A stretch of DNA of 21,941 nt from an uncultured Holosporaceae bacterium (GCA_903887035.1 CAISOG010000122.1:1-21941), one strand, 5' to 3'; shown: positions 7,780 to 13,884, counted from the first letter of the stretch. Made by a program: numbers and translations. Notes: a model not told the origin generated them from the letters alone.

Positions 7780-8187
7780 ATGCTGTATTTAACACGGAAA
7801 TTGGGTGAATCGGTCATCATCAATGATGAGATCACCATGACGTTAATTGATGTGAAAGGTCGAACCGCTAAGCTTGGCTTTACCTTTCCGGCCAGCGCCA
7901 CCGTGCTGCGGCAAGAATTGTATGAACGGATTCAGCAGGAAAACTTGCAGGCCAGCGAATTGTCGAGCGATCTGTTTAAGGGGTTTCAGCTGGGGCTTGG
8001 CAGTGGCACAGTGCGGGCACAGCCCATTCCAACCGATGCGGATTCTGCCAAACCCGTCCTGCCACCCCCACCATTATCCCCCAATGCCACCAAACCGACT
8101 TTAAGCCTGAAACAATCCTCTCCAGAATCTCCCCTCGAATCTTCTATGGAACCCGCCCCTCAACCAGATGACAGCGAAGCCACCTAA
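7780..8187 (+). CDS. csrA: CsrA-family RNA-binding regulator with long C-terminal tail
   Basis: A 135-residue protein. Residues 1-58 are a CsrA domain: MLYLTRKLGESVIIND at the start (Leu4 and Arg6, both RNA-contact positions), VKGRTAKLGFTFP in the middle, and VLRQELYERIQ with the second key arginine. CsrA binds GGA-containing mRNA leaders, and in flagellated bacteria it often represses flagellin translation. Classical CsrA is 60-70 residues. Here about 75 residues of Pro/Ser/Glu-rich, probably disordered sequence follow. The gene opens a tight export operon, and its last 20 bases overlap the start of the FlhB-like gene. A G-rich AGAGAGCGGG stretch precedes the ATG. The domain is clear; the role of the tail is unknown. 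Confidence 0.87.
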   Translation: MLYLTRKLGESVIINDEITMTLIDVKGRTAKLGFTFPASATVLRQELYERIQQENLQASELSSDLFKGFQLGLGSGTVRAQPIPTDADSAKPVLPPPPLSPNATKPTLSLKQSSPESPLESSMEPAPQPDDSEAT

Positions 8188-8503
8188 CAACCTACTCAGC
8201 AATCCGATTGCTGTTGCCCTGCATCACGATCCCTATCGCCCTGATGCGCCGACCGTGGTGGCCAGCGGTTCGGGGGCGATTGCGGAGAAAATTTTGTCGC
8301 TGGCCTTTGCCAATGACATCAAAGTCCGCCAGGATCCCGATTTGGCGCAGATGTTGTTAGCGGTTGAGGTGGACAGCGAAATACCGCTGGCGGCTTTTTC
8401 GGCGGTCGCCCTGATTTTGGCGCGGCTGTATGAGGCCAATCGGCATCCCATCATGAATCCCAACCTTTCCGCGCATCATTCTTTCCAGTCATCCCCACAG
8501 TAG
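8168..8503 (+). CDS. Stand-alone FlhB C-terminal-domain protein (export-switch paralogue)
   Basis: A 111-residue protein matching only the cytoplasmic C-terminal domain of FlhB/YscU export-switch proteins: NPIAVALHHDP, then VVASGSGAIAEKI, VRQDPDLAQMLLAVEVDSEIP, and AVALILARLYE. Full FlhB has four membrane helices and an autocleaving NPTH loop. Both are absent here: Asn12-Pro13 is followed by Ile-Ala. Small proteins of this kind (often called FhlB) occur in flagellar clusters and can replace the cleaved FlhB tail in some bacteria. The ATG overlaps the csrA-like gene by 20 bases in another frame, suggesting coupled translation. A full-length flhB is not in the window. Confidence 0.82.
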   Translation: MTAKPPNNLLSNPIAVALHHDPYRPDAPTVVASGSGAIAEKILSLAFANDIKVRQDPDLAQMLLAVEVDSEIPLAAFSAVALILARLYEANRHPIMNPNLSAHHSFQSSPQ

Positions 8504-8519
8504 CAGGCCGTGACCCACC

Positions 8520-8924
8520 ATGACCCAGAACCATTTGCATCATCAGACCTGGCAAAGAATTGCTGATTCCATTCGGGAAAGCCACACCCATGTGCAGCAG
8601 GGGTTGCAGGTCAACCTGAAGGATATTAGCGCTGAGGTCGATCTGGCCTGCCAAACCGCCATGGCCTTGCCGGCCGCCGAAAGGGATGCGCTGTTGGACG
8701 CTATGCGCGGGGTCGTGAGCCATTTGGATGCGTTGGAGGCGCTGCTTAAAGATCAAAAAGACCTGGTGGCCAGCGATCTTAGCAATTTGACGCAGCGTGG
8801 ACGCGCCATGAGTGCCTATTTGAATGCCAGCGCCAGCAATACAGGCAATCAAAGCCCATCAACATCCCCATCGTCAAAAGCGGATAATGCCAATTCCCCC
8901 GCCGACGACAACGATCTTTTGTAA
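8520..8924 (+). CDS. Uncharacterised protein of the flagellar export operon
   Basis: A 134-residue protein that I cannot assign to a family. Residues 1-105 look almost entirely helical, with heptad-like leucines (LPAAERDALLDAMRGVV, then LDALEALLKDQKDLV). Residues 108-134 are Ser/Asn/Pro/Asp-rich and probably disordered. There is no membrane segment or signal peptide. It starts 16 bp after the FlhB-like gene and ends 20 bp before fliO, so it is co-transcribed with export genes. Size and helical character would suit an export chaperone (FlgN- or FliT-like) or a rod/C-ring accessory factor, but this is inference from context. No strong Shine-Dalgarno precedes the ATG. Confidence 0.75.
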   Translation: MTQNHLHHQTWQRIADSIRESHTHVQQGLQVNLKDISAEVDLACQTAMALPAAERDALLDAMRGVVSHLDALEALLKDQKDLVASDLSNLTQRGRAMSAYLNASASNTGNQSPSTSPSSKADNANSPADDNDLL

Positions 8925-8944
8925 CCATCATTTTGGCATTTATC

Positions 8945-9274
8945 ATGGAAACCATCTCTTTTACCCGTATTCTTTTGGCCTGGGGGGGCTTATTGGCCTG
9001 TCTCTACGCCCTGTGGTGGGGGCTAAGGCGTTGGGGTGGCCTGTTGGGCGCGATTCGGCCGACCCATAACCCCAAACGCCGCCTTCAGTTGCTGGAAAGT
9101 CAGGCTTTGGATCCCAAACGCCGTCTGGTGTTGGTGCGCCACGATAACACCGAATACCTGCTGCTGTTGGGCGCTAATCAGGAGGTGGTGTTGCAGCATG
9201 AGGCGAGCGCCGTAACCATGGCCGGGGTGGGTACTGACATCACGGTGCATCCCGCCAATCAATCAGAGGGATAG
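8945..9274 (+). CDS. fliO: Flagellar biosynthetic protein FliO
   Basis: A 109-residue bitopic membrane protein that helps assemble the FliP/FliR export-gate core. One membrane helix lies at about residues 8-25 (LLAWGGLLACLYALWWGL). The following soluble domain has RRLQLLESQALDPKRRLVLV, then DNTEYLLLLGANQEVVL, the typical FliO pattern of ordered beta strands. The ATG at 8945 is preferred over an in-frame TTG at 8933, which would add four residues and has no Shine-Dalgarno. fliP begins 10 bp after the stop. FliO is poorly conserved, so the call rests on this pattern plus position directly before fliP. Confidence 0.88.
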   Translation: METISFTRILLAWGGLLACLYALWWGLRRWGGLLGAIRPTHNPKRRLQLLESQALDPKRRLVLVRHDNTEYLLLLGANQEVVLQHEASAVTMAGVGTDITVHPANQSEG

Positions 9275-9284
9275 GCTTAGCCTT

Positions 9285-10127
9285 ATGACAAACACCATTG
9301 CCACCACCACCGCCGCCACTACTGCCGTCATTGCCGCCAATCAGCCCGCCATCGGGCGCGCCCCCAAAAAGGGCGGGATGGTGCAGCGGTTTTTGCTGAT
9401 GCTGGTGGTGTTCGCCGCAATGCTGCTGCTACCCAGTCTGGCGGCGCAGGCACAAAGCCTGTCGCTGGATCTGGGGAATCAGGCCAATCAGGGGGGGATT
9501 ACTGGCCGGGTTGTGCAGCTGATAGCCCTGATGACGGTGTTAAGCCTGGCGCCCGCCATCGTGGTAACGGTGACCAGCTTTACCCGCCTGATTATCGTGC
9601 TGTCTTTTTTGCGCACCGCGATCGGCATTGCCCAGACGCCTCCCAATGTGGTGCTGATCAGCCTGTCGCTGTTCCTGACCGGCTTTATCATGGCGCCTGT
9701 GTTGGAAAAATCCTACAACGAGGGGGTGACGCCGTTGGTTGAGGAACAGATTGATGAGATGACGGCCTTTCCCCTGATTACCAATCCGTTCAAAGAATTC
9801 ATGCTGAAAAATGTTCGTCAAAAGGATTTGCAGCTGTTTTTTGACCTGGCGAAGCAGGAACCGGTTGCCCAACCCATTGACACCCCCATGAAGGTGGTGG
9901 TGCCCGCCTTTATGATCAGTGAATTGCGCCGCGCTTTTGAGATTGGCTTTCTGCTGTTCCTGCCGTTTTTGATTATCGATATGGTGGTGGCCAGCATTTT
10001 GATGTCGATGGGGATGATGATGGTGCCCCCCTCAACCATCTCATTACCGTTTAAGATTATCTTCTTCGTGCTGGTTGATGGATGGTACCTAATCGCGGGT
10101 AGCCTGGTGCAAAGTTACAACACCTGA
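9285..10127 (+). CDS. fliP: Flagellar type III export gate protein FliP
   Basis: A 280-residue inner-membrane protein forming the export-gate pore with FliQ and FliR. Conserved blocks: IVVTVTSFTRLIIVLSFLR, then GIAQTPPNVVLISLSLFLTG, VVVPAFMISELRRAFEIGFL, and IIDMVVASILMSMGMMMVPP. A cleavable signal peptide (about residues 33-57, LLMLVVFAAMLLLPSLAAQAQS) is typical. The first ATG puts 31 Thr/Ala-rich residues in front of it. An ATG at 9378, preceded by a G-rich stretch, would give 249 residues, the usual FliP length, and may be the true start. It is the last gene of the csrA-like/FlhB-like/unknown/fliO/fliP operon. fliQ and fliR are not nearby. Confidence 0.96.
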   Translation: MTNTIATTTAATTAVIAANQPAIGRAPKKGGMVQRFLLMLVVFAAMLLLPSLAAQAQSLSLDLGNQANQGGITGRVVQLIALMTVLSLAPAIVVTVTSFTRLIIVLSFLRTAIGIAQTPPNVVLISLSLFLTGFIMAPVLEKSYNEGVTPLVEEQIDEMTAFPLITNPFKEFMLKNVRQKDLQLFFDLAKQEPVAQPIDTPMKVVVPAFMISELRRAFEIGFLLFLPFLIIDMVVASILMSMGMMMVPPSTISLPFKIIFFVLVDGWYLIAGSLVQSYNT

Positions 10128-10193
10128 CGGCGGAGAGGTGTTTGCGGGGTATCGGTGACGGCAGAAACTGGCCAGTTGTACACGCACCAAGGT

Positions 10194-10287
10194 CGTCATC
10201 CTCCGCGAAAGCGGGAGATCCATACAGTGTTTAGGCGTGGATCAGCTGCAACAGGGTGCTAGACCCCCCGCCTGCGCGAGGATGACG
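10194..10287. repeat. CGTCATCCTC-type inverted-repeat element; probable bidirectional terminator
   Basis: CGTCATCCTC (10194-10203) is perfectly complementary to GAGGATGACG (10278-10287). The stems extend imperfectly inward: CGCGAAAGCGGG on the left is answered by the CCCGCCTGCGC side on the right. The roughly 94-bp element fills the gap between convergent fliP and miaA. Sequences of the form CGTCATCC-CGCGAAAGCGGG are widespread dispersed palindromes in proteobacterial genomes. The position suggests it ends transcription from both sides. It is the only copy seen here. Confidence 0.7.
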
Positions 10288-10290
10288 GCG

Positions 10291-11193
10291 TCATGGTAGC
10301 ACCTCAATCATCTGATGCCTAAGCCAGGTGTATTGCCGTTTGGCGTAGTGGCGGGTGGCGGTGGCGGCCGCCTCAATCGCCTGCGCCAACGATAGCTTGC
10401 CGGCCAGATGGTCGCGCAGCTGGCCAAAGCCCAGGACTTTCAGCGCGCTGGCGGGCGGATCGGGATAGCGTTGCAGATAGTCGGCCACCTCATCCACCGC
10501 ACCCGCCGCCACCATCGCCGCGAACCGCTGGTTAATCCTTTCATACAGCTCGGCGCGGTCGGGCAGCAGTTTGGTCACGACAAAGCGATAGGGCGACGGC
10601 GGCAGGGGGTCGGCATGCCATGCGTGAATCGGTCGCCCGCTGGCCACCACCACCTCATAGGCGCGCAGCAGGCGAACAAAGTCGCGGGGGCGGATCTGTT
10701 GGGCGCTTAGCGGGTCATGGGCGGCCAGCGCATCGCGCAACGCCAGCTCCCCCCCCCCGTCCAACAGCGTCAACCCCCGTTGCCGCACCGCGGGGGGAAT
10801 CGGCGGCATCATCGCCAACCCCTGCATCAGCGCCTTAAGATACAGCCCCGTGCCGCCCACCACGATCGGCTGTTGCCCCGCGGCCACGGCGCGATCGATC
10901 GCCGCCATCGCATCCTGGCGCCATTGGCCAACCGAATAATCGGCGGTTGACGGCAAAAAGGCCAGCAAGGCATGCGGAACCGCCGCCTGCTCCGCCCTGC
11001 TTGGCTGGTTGGTCAGGATGGGCAGATGGTTGTACAGCTGCGCGCTGTCGGCGTTGATAATCAGGCTGGGGCGACCATCATCCAAAGCAGAGGCCTCCAA
11101 AGCCGAAGCCGCCAAGGCCAAAGCCGCCGCCGATTTACCGCTGGCGGTTGGCCCCGCCACCACCTGCACCCATGTGCGATTATCCCCTAGCAA
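10291..11193 (-). CDS. miaA: tRNA dimethylallyltransferase MiaA
   Basis: A 300-residue enzyme that adds dimethylallyl to A37 of tRNAs reading UNN codons. Visible motifs: P-loop GPTASGKS (14-21), INADSAQLY (substrate-binding Asp), VVGGTGLYLKAL, IRPRDFVRLLRAYEV, and the C-terminal ATRHYAKRQYTWLRHQ. No in-frame ATG is available upstream of the P-loop. The start must be TTG at 11193 or one of the GTG codons at 11169 and just after. The only ATG with a G-rich site before it is out of frame. A run of ten Gs on the coding strand (10749-10758) encodes Gly-Gly-Gly. The gene diverges from serB across 29 bp and converges on fliP. Confidence 0.95.
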   Translation of the reverse strand: MLGDNRTWVQVVAGPTASGKSAAALALAASALEASALDDGRPSLIINADSAQLYNHLPILTNQPSRAEQAAVPHALLAFLPSTADYSVGQWRQDAMAAIDRAVAAGQQPIVVGGTGLYLKALMQGLAMMPPIPPAVRQRGLTLLDGGGELALRDALAAHDPLSAQQIRPRDFVRLLRAYEVVVASGRPIHAWHADPLPPSPYRFVVTKLLPDRAELYERINQRFAAMVAAGAVDEVADYLQRYPDPPASALKVLGFGQLRDHLAGKLSLAQAIEAAATATRHYAKRQYTWLRHQMIEVLP

Positions 11194-11222
11194 ATTTCGT
11201 CAAAGCCCCTATATGCTGAATC

Positions 11223-12236
11223 ATGACCTATCTTACCCTTGTCTCCCCCCAATTCCTAGACAACCTTCGCGTTACGGCGGTGATGGCCGCCCTAAGCCAA
11301 GCCGACTGGCCAATCCAGGTGGCCGCATGGACGCAGAGCAGCCTGGCCAGCGATGCGGGCACCCTGGGCGTCCTGCAACTGCAATTGCTGATGCAGGGTT
11401 CCGCGCCGCCAACCGTTCAAGACCGCAACCAATGGCTGTTGACGCTGGCGGATGAATTTGCCTGTGACTTTGCCTGGCAGGCGGGGGCGCCCGCCCCCAA
11501 ACGGCTGGCGGGCTTTGACATGGATGGCACAACAGTGGCGGAGGAAAGTATGGTGCTGCTGGCGCAAACGGTGCAGGAAACTACTGGGCTTGGCGATAAC
11601 GATTTGGTGCAGCGTATTACCGCCATGACGGGTGCGTGTAAGGGGGAAGGCGCGGGCGCGGGGGGGCTGGTGCAACAGATGACCGCCATGACCGATGCCG
11701 CCATGGGCACGGGCATCAGTTTTGAGGAATCGTTGCTGCAACGGCTTGCCCTGCTGGCGGGCAGTCCGTATGAGGCGTTTGTGCAGGCCAGCCAGCGGTT
11801 TACGGTTAACCCCGGCATGGCGACCGCGGTGGCGGCCATGAACGGGGCGGGCACCCTGACCGCGCTGATTACCGGCGGCTATGACCCGATGAAAAGCACG
11901 ATTGCCAGCCGATTGGGGTTCCGCCAATCCTTTGGCAACAGCCTGATTTTTGACGACAACAACCGCTTCACGGGCGATTGCCAGCGACCGATTTTGGGCA
12001 AGGCCGCCAAGGCCGAAATTTTGCAAAACCTGGCAGCGCAGCATGGATGGGGCGCGAAAGACAGCCTGTTCATCGGTGACGGCAGCAATGATTTGGGCGC
12101 CCTGCAATGGGTGATGGCGGGCAACGGGTTGGCGGTGGGTTGGCGGCCAAAGCCTATGCTGCTTAGCTCCCTCAACGCGATTGTCCAGCATAACGCCGCC
12201 AGCCTGCTGGCGTTTCAGGGGCTGGGCGGGGTGTAG
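11223..12236 (+). CDS. serB: Phosphoserine phosphatase SerB
   Basis: A 337-residue HAD-family enzyme for the last step of serine synthesis. An N-terminal ACT-like region (1-90) precedes the HAD core: FDMDGT (nucleophile Asp99, acid/base Asp101), LITGGYD (Thr217), KAAKAE near 260, and the Mg-binding GDGSND (285-290). Between the nucleophile and the SFEESLLQRLALL segment the protein has an extra stretch. LVQRITAMT (128-136) is nearly repeated as LVQQMTAMT (149-157), and the bases behind them are also alike (about 11604 and 11667), so a local duplication probably occurred. A TATATG box at 11210-11215 lies only 7 bases before the ATG. Divergent from miaA. Confidence 0.94.
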   Translation: MTYLTLVSPQFLDNLRVTAVMAALSQADWPIQVAAWTQSSLASDAGTLGVLQLQLLMQGSAPPTVQDRNQWLLTLADEFACDFAWQAGAPAPKRLAGFDMDGTTVAEESMVLLAQTVQETTGLGDNDLVQRITAMTGACKGEGAGAGGLVQQMTAMTDAAMGTGISFEESLLQRLALLAGSPYEAFVQASQRFTVNPGMATAVAAMNGAGTLTALITGGYDPMKSTIASRLGFRQSFGNSLIFDDNNRFTGDCQRPILGKAAKAEILQNLAAQHGWGAKDSLFIGDGSNDLGALQWVMAGNGLAVGWRPKPMLLSSLNAIVQHNAASLLAFQGLGGV

Positions 12237-12468
12237 GGGGACGGTGGGGATTTGTAGTGGGGGGGGGGGGAACGAGAGCTATCTTAGCTTTTGCGCCAAC
12301 CAGCGCGCTTACCACGATCCCACCTCCGCCAATGTTGCGCGCCACCGACCAAGATTGCCAAGCCTGCACGGCGCCCGCCCGACTTTTTTCCGCTTATCTG
12401 CCCCCAAGCCGCCCAGCCAGCCGCCACCCTCGCCAGGCACAACCCCACACCCCAAACCGCCGTTGAGG
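12237..12468. other. Non-coding interval with a 12-G homopolymer
   Basis: No convincing gene lies between the serB stop and the small gene at 12469. A run of exactly twelve Gs occupies 12259-12270. The rest (about 12310-12470) is C-rich on the + strand with proline/arginine-rich frames that look like noise. A + strand frame ending at 12551 has a protein-like last 28 codons but no credible beginning. It could be a decayed gene end or the shadow of the - strand gene it overlaps. Confidence 0.5.
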
Positions 12469-12729
12469 TTACGAATTTGCTGCGCGCCCAGAAGCTTGTT
12501 GTCTTAGAAGAAGCTGAGTTTCATCAGATACTTGGGGAGCCAAAACGGTAACTAGGGGGTGAAAAGCTCCCCTTCGTGAATACTGTGATGTTGCCCTAGC
12601 CGTAAGATTGGCTAAAGCATTGCCCACGCCAGCTACTGCAGATAATGCAACACCGAAACCATTTCTAGGCGTCTGTTCTTCAGGAGGATCAAATCCTTCA
12701 TACATGCATCCATATAGTGGCTTTTGCAT
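12469..12729 (-). CDS. Small hypothetical protein (third gene of AT-leaning island)
   Basis: An 86-residue protein of unknown function. Evidence that it is real: AGAGGT lies a few bases before the ATG, a sigma-70-like promoter lies upstream (-35 TTGACA), and codon third positions favour A/T throughout, unlike flanking housekeeping genes. Residues 1-22 are polar and acidic with one Cys. Residues 23-42 (NGFGVALSAVAGVGNALANL) form a weakly hydrophobic Gly/Ala helix. The rest is polar and Gln/Arg-rich. There is no clear cleavable signal. Size and Gly/Ala helix recall small membrane-active peptides or bacteriocin-like precursors, but no family motif supports this. It is codirectional with two other unknown small genes. 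Confidence 0.6.
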   Translation of the reverse strand: MQKPLYGCMYEGFDPPEEQTPRNGFGVALSAVAGVGNALANLTARATSQYSRRGAFHPLVTVLAPQVSDETQLLLRQQASGRAANS

Positions 12730-12752
12730 TTTTACCTCTTATCCAAAAAATT

Positions 12753-12781
12753 ATTTTTGCGTAAAATGTTTTTTCTGTCAA
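12753..12781 (-). promoter_or_regulatory. Predicted sigma-70-like promoter for the 86-residue gene
   Basis: On the - strand a consensus -35 TTGACA (12781 to 12776) is followed after 17 bases by AAAAAT (12758 to 12753), which matches the -10 consensus at four of six positions. Transcription would begin about 17 bases before the ATG at 12729, leaving room for the AGAGGT ribosome-binding site. Confidence 0.5.
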
Positions 12782-12803
12782 ACGGTTATTAAAACTCTGC
12801 ACT

Positions 12804-12856
12804 AAAAACAACAGGCGGTGGGCGATGCAGCGCGGGAGGGGGTTCGCCGCATGCCC
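12804..12856 (-). terminator. Candidate terminator after the 72-residue gene
   Basis: Directly after the stop at 12857, GGGCATGC (12856-12849) can pair with GCATCGCCC (12828-12820), leaving one bulged base and a GC-rich 20-base loop. Five Ts follow on the - strand (complement of 12804-12808), though about 11 bases late. It is plausible but imperfect. Confidence 0.3.
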
Positions 12857-13075
12857 CTATAGCTCTCGCCCTGTAACCATCTTAATAACTGTCGGCGCCG
12901 CAACCATCGCAACGGCTATAGCCGCAAAAACTACATAGGAAACGACAGGTTTGGCACCCTGAACAAAATAGGCACCCACAACTGATTCCCCCAGAGCAAA
13001 AAGAGACAATATCGCACCGCAATTCGCAAACCCCTGGCAATAGGATATGTTACCGTTGTTATGAGTGCCTGGCAT
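12857..13075 (-). CDS. Small hypothetical membrane protein (second gene of island)
   Basis: A 72-residue protein of unknown function with two predicted membrane helices: about residues 20-38 (GAILSLFALGESVVGAYF) and 44-66 (VVSYVVFAAIAVAMVAAPTV). Two cysteines (13 and 19) lie just before the first helix. The ATG begins 2 bases after the TAG of the upstream 90-residue gene, so translation is very likely coupled. Third codon positions favour T/A, as in its two neighbours. No match to toxin-antitoxin, holin or bacteriocin families is evident by eye. A small two-helix protein could be a holin-like, immunity or regulatory membrane peptide, but none of these can be favoured. Confidence 0.65.
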   Translation of the reverse strand: MPGTHNNGNISYCQGFANCGAILSLFALGESVVGAYFVQGAKPVVSYVVFAAIAVAMVAAPTVIKMVTGREL

Positions 13076-13077
13076 TA

Positions 13078-13350
13078 CTATCTTTCTTTTTGCTGATGTG
13101 CTGACATAAGGGCAATCGGATTTCCACCAACACCCTGAAGCGCCGCATTAGCAGCGTTAGCCGCTCTATCTTGATGCACTTTTAATGCAAAACATGCAAA
13201 AGCACCAACACAGACAGCAGCAACACCAGCAAAAACTCTTTGCTCGCGTGGAGTTGGCCCTTCTTCACCGCGAAACGTCAGTACTAGTGCGCGCATAGTA
13301 TTTTCAAAATTAGAAAACTTGCCAGTTGTATTGTGGTTCACAAATGTCAT
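13078..13350 (-). CDS. Small hypothetical membrane protein (first gene of island)
   Basis: A 90-residue protein of unknown function. The frame is open from 13398, but the ATG at 13350 is chosen because GGAGA lies 8 bases upstream. Residues 1-37 are polar and positively charged near REQR. Residues 38-55 (VFAGVAAVCVGAFACFAL) form one membrane helix with two Cys. Residues 56-90 are Ala/Asn/Gln-rich and polar, with an ALQGVGGNP segment. A good sigma-70-like promoter precedes it (-35 TTGACC, -10 TATGAT). The next gene starts 2 bases after its stop, making a two-gene operon. Codons are AT-leaning. No homologue is recognised. Confidence 0.68.
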   Translation of the reverse strand: MTFVNHNTTGKFSNFENTMRALVLTFRGEEGPTPREQRVFAGVAAVCVGAFACFALKVHQDRAANAANAALQGVGGNPIALMSAHQQKER

Positions 13351-13393
13351 TTTGCAATCTCCATTTTTCATAAGTTTCAAAAAAGTTCGACTT

Positions 13394-13423
13394 ATCATAA
13401 CAAAAGAATGGAATGGTGGTCAA
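13394..13423 (-). promoter_or_regulatory. Predicted sigma-70-like promoter for the small-gene operon
   Basis: On the - strand TTGACC (13423 to 13418) and TATGAT (13399 to 13394) are separated by 18 bases. Each box differs from consensus at one position. The start would fall near 13387, giving a leader of about 37 bases with GGAGA before the ATG at 13350. This is the best promoter match found in the window. Confidence 0.6.
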
Positions 13424-13662
13424 TAGTGTTATGATGGGCACAATTTTATGATGGATGGTCGGTTAATTGGTGGCATTGGGTGGATGCACTGGTGGGCTGG
13501 GCATCCTGACGACGGGGAAAGCAGAATAAGGGGAAGGGATGGGGAATGGCGTCGGCCACCCGCCATTTTGCCGCTTTGGATACAGACCCCCTTGCCATTG
13601 CCGAAACAAGGCGTTATGACCTGATGATAGAATTTACAGCCCCCAACCACAGCTGAAGGCGC
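13424..13662. other. Intergenic region upstream of infA
   Basis: With the promoter above it, this forms a 312-bp stretch without an accepted gene. A 36-codon + strand frame (13546-13656) has a G-rich site before its ATG but would overlap the predicted infA promoter and has no recognisable family. No repeat or RNA gene was seen. Confidence 0.4.
13592..13620 (+). promoter_or_regulatory. Candidate promoter for infA-maf
   Basis: TTGCCA (13592-13597) is followed after 17 bases by TATGAC (13615-13620), each two mismatches from the sigma-70 consensus. Transcription would begin near 13627, about 36 bases before the infA ATG. This is plausible by position and spacing only. Confidence 0.4.
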
Positions 13663-13884
13663 ATGAGCAAAGAAGATTTAATTGAATTTACCGGCGTGGT
13701 GACAGAATTGCTGCCCAACGCCATGTTTCGCGTCAAATTGGAAAATGATCACGTTATTTTGGCCATGAGCTCTGGCAAGCTGCGCAAAAATCGTATCAAG
13801 GTGTTGATCGGCGACCGGGTCAATGTGGAAATGACCCCCTATGACCTGACCAAGGGGCGCATCATCTTTCGCTTTAACAAATAG
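13663..13884 (+). CDS. infA: Translation initiation factor IF-1
   Basis: A 73-residue OB-fold protein that occupies the ribosomal A site during initiation. The start MSKEDLIEFTGVVTELLPNA, the VKLENDH core and the KNRIKVLIGDRVNVEMTPYDL motif are all characteristic, and the length is exactly normal (72-73). GAAGG lies 4 bases before the ATG. It is followed by maf after 11 bp, an arrangement common in alphaproteobacteria. Confidence 0.98.
   Translation: MSKEDLIEFTGVVTELLPNAMFRVKLENDHVILAMSSGKLRKNRIKVLIGDRVNVEMTPYDLTKGRIIFRFNK

Noticed and set aside
11292..12191. 299-codon - strand frame opposite serB
   Set aside because: SerB motifs are complete on the + strand. The His/Arg/Gln-rich antisense product is typical of GC-rich shadow frames.
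12172..12369. - strand frame running over the 12-G tract
   Set aside because: It overlaps the 3' end of serB, encodes a proline run from the homopolymer and lacks a ribosome site.
12291..12551. 86-codon + strand frame opposite the third island gene
   Set aside because: Most of it is Pro/Arg-rich noise in C-rich DNA. Only the last 28 codons look protein-like, and the opposite strand has a better promoter, ribosome site and codon pattern.
13546..13656. 36-codon + strand frame ending just before infA
   Set aside because: It has a G-rich site before its ATG but is very short, matches nothing, and would be interrupted by the predicted infA promoter.
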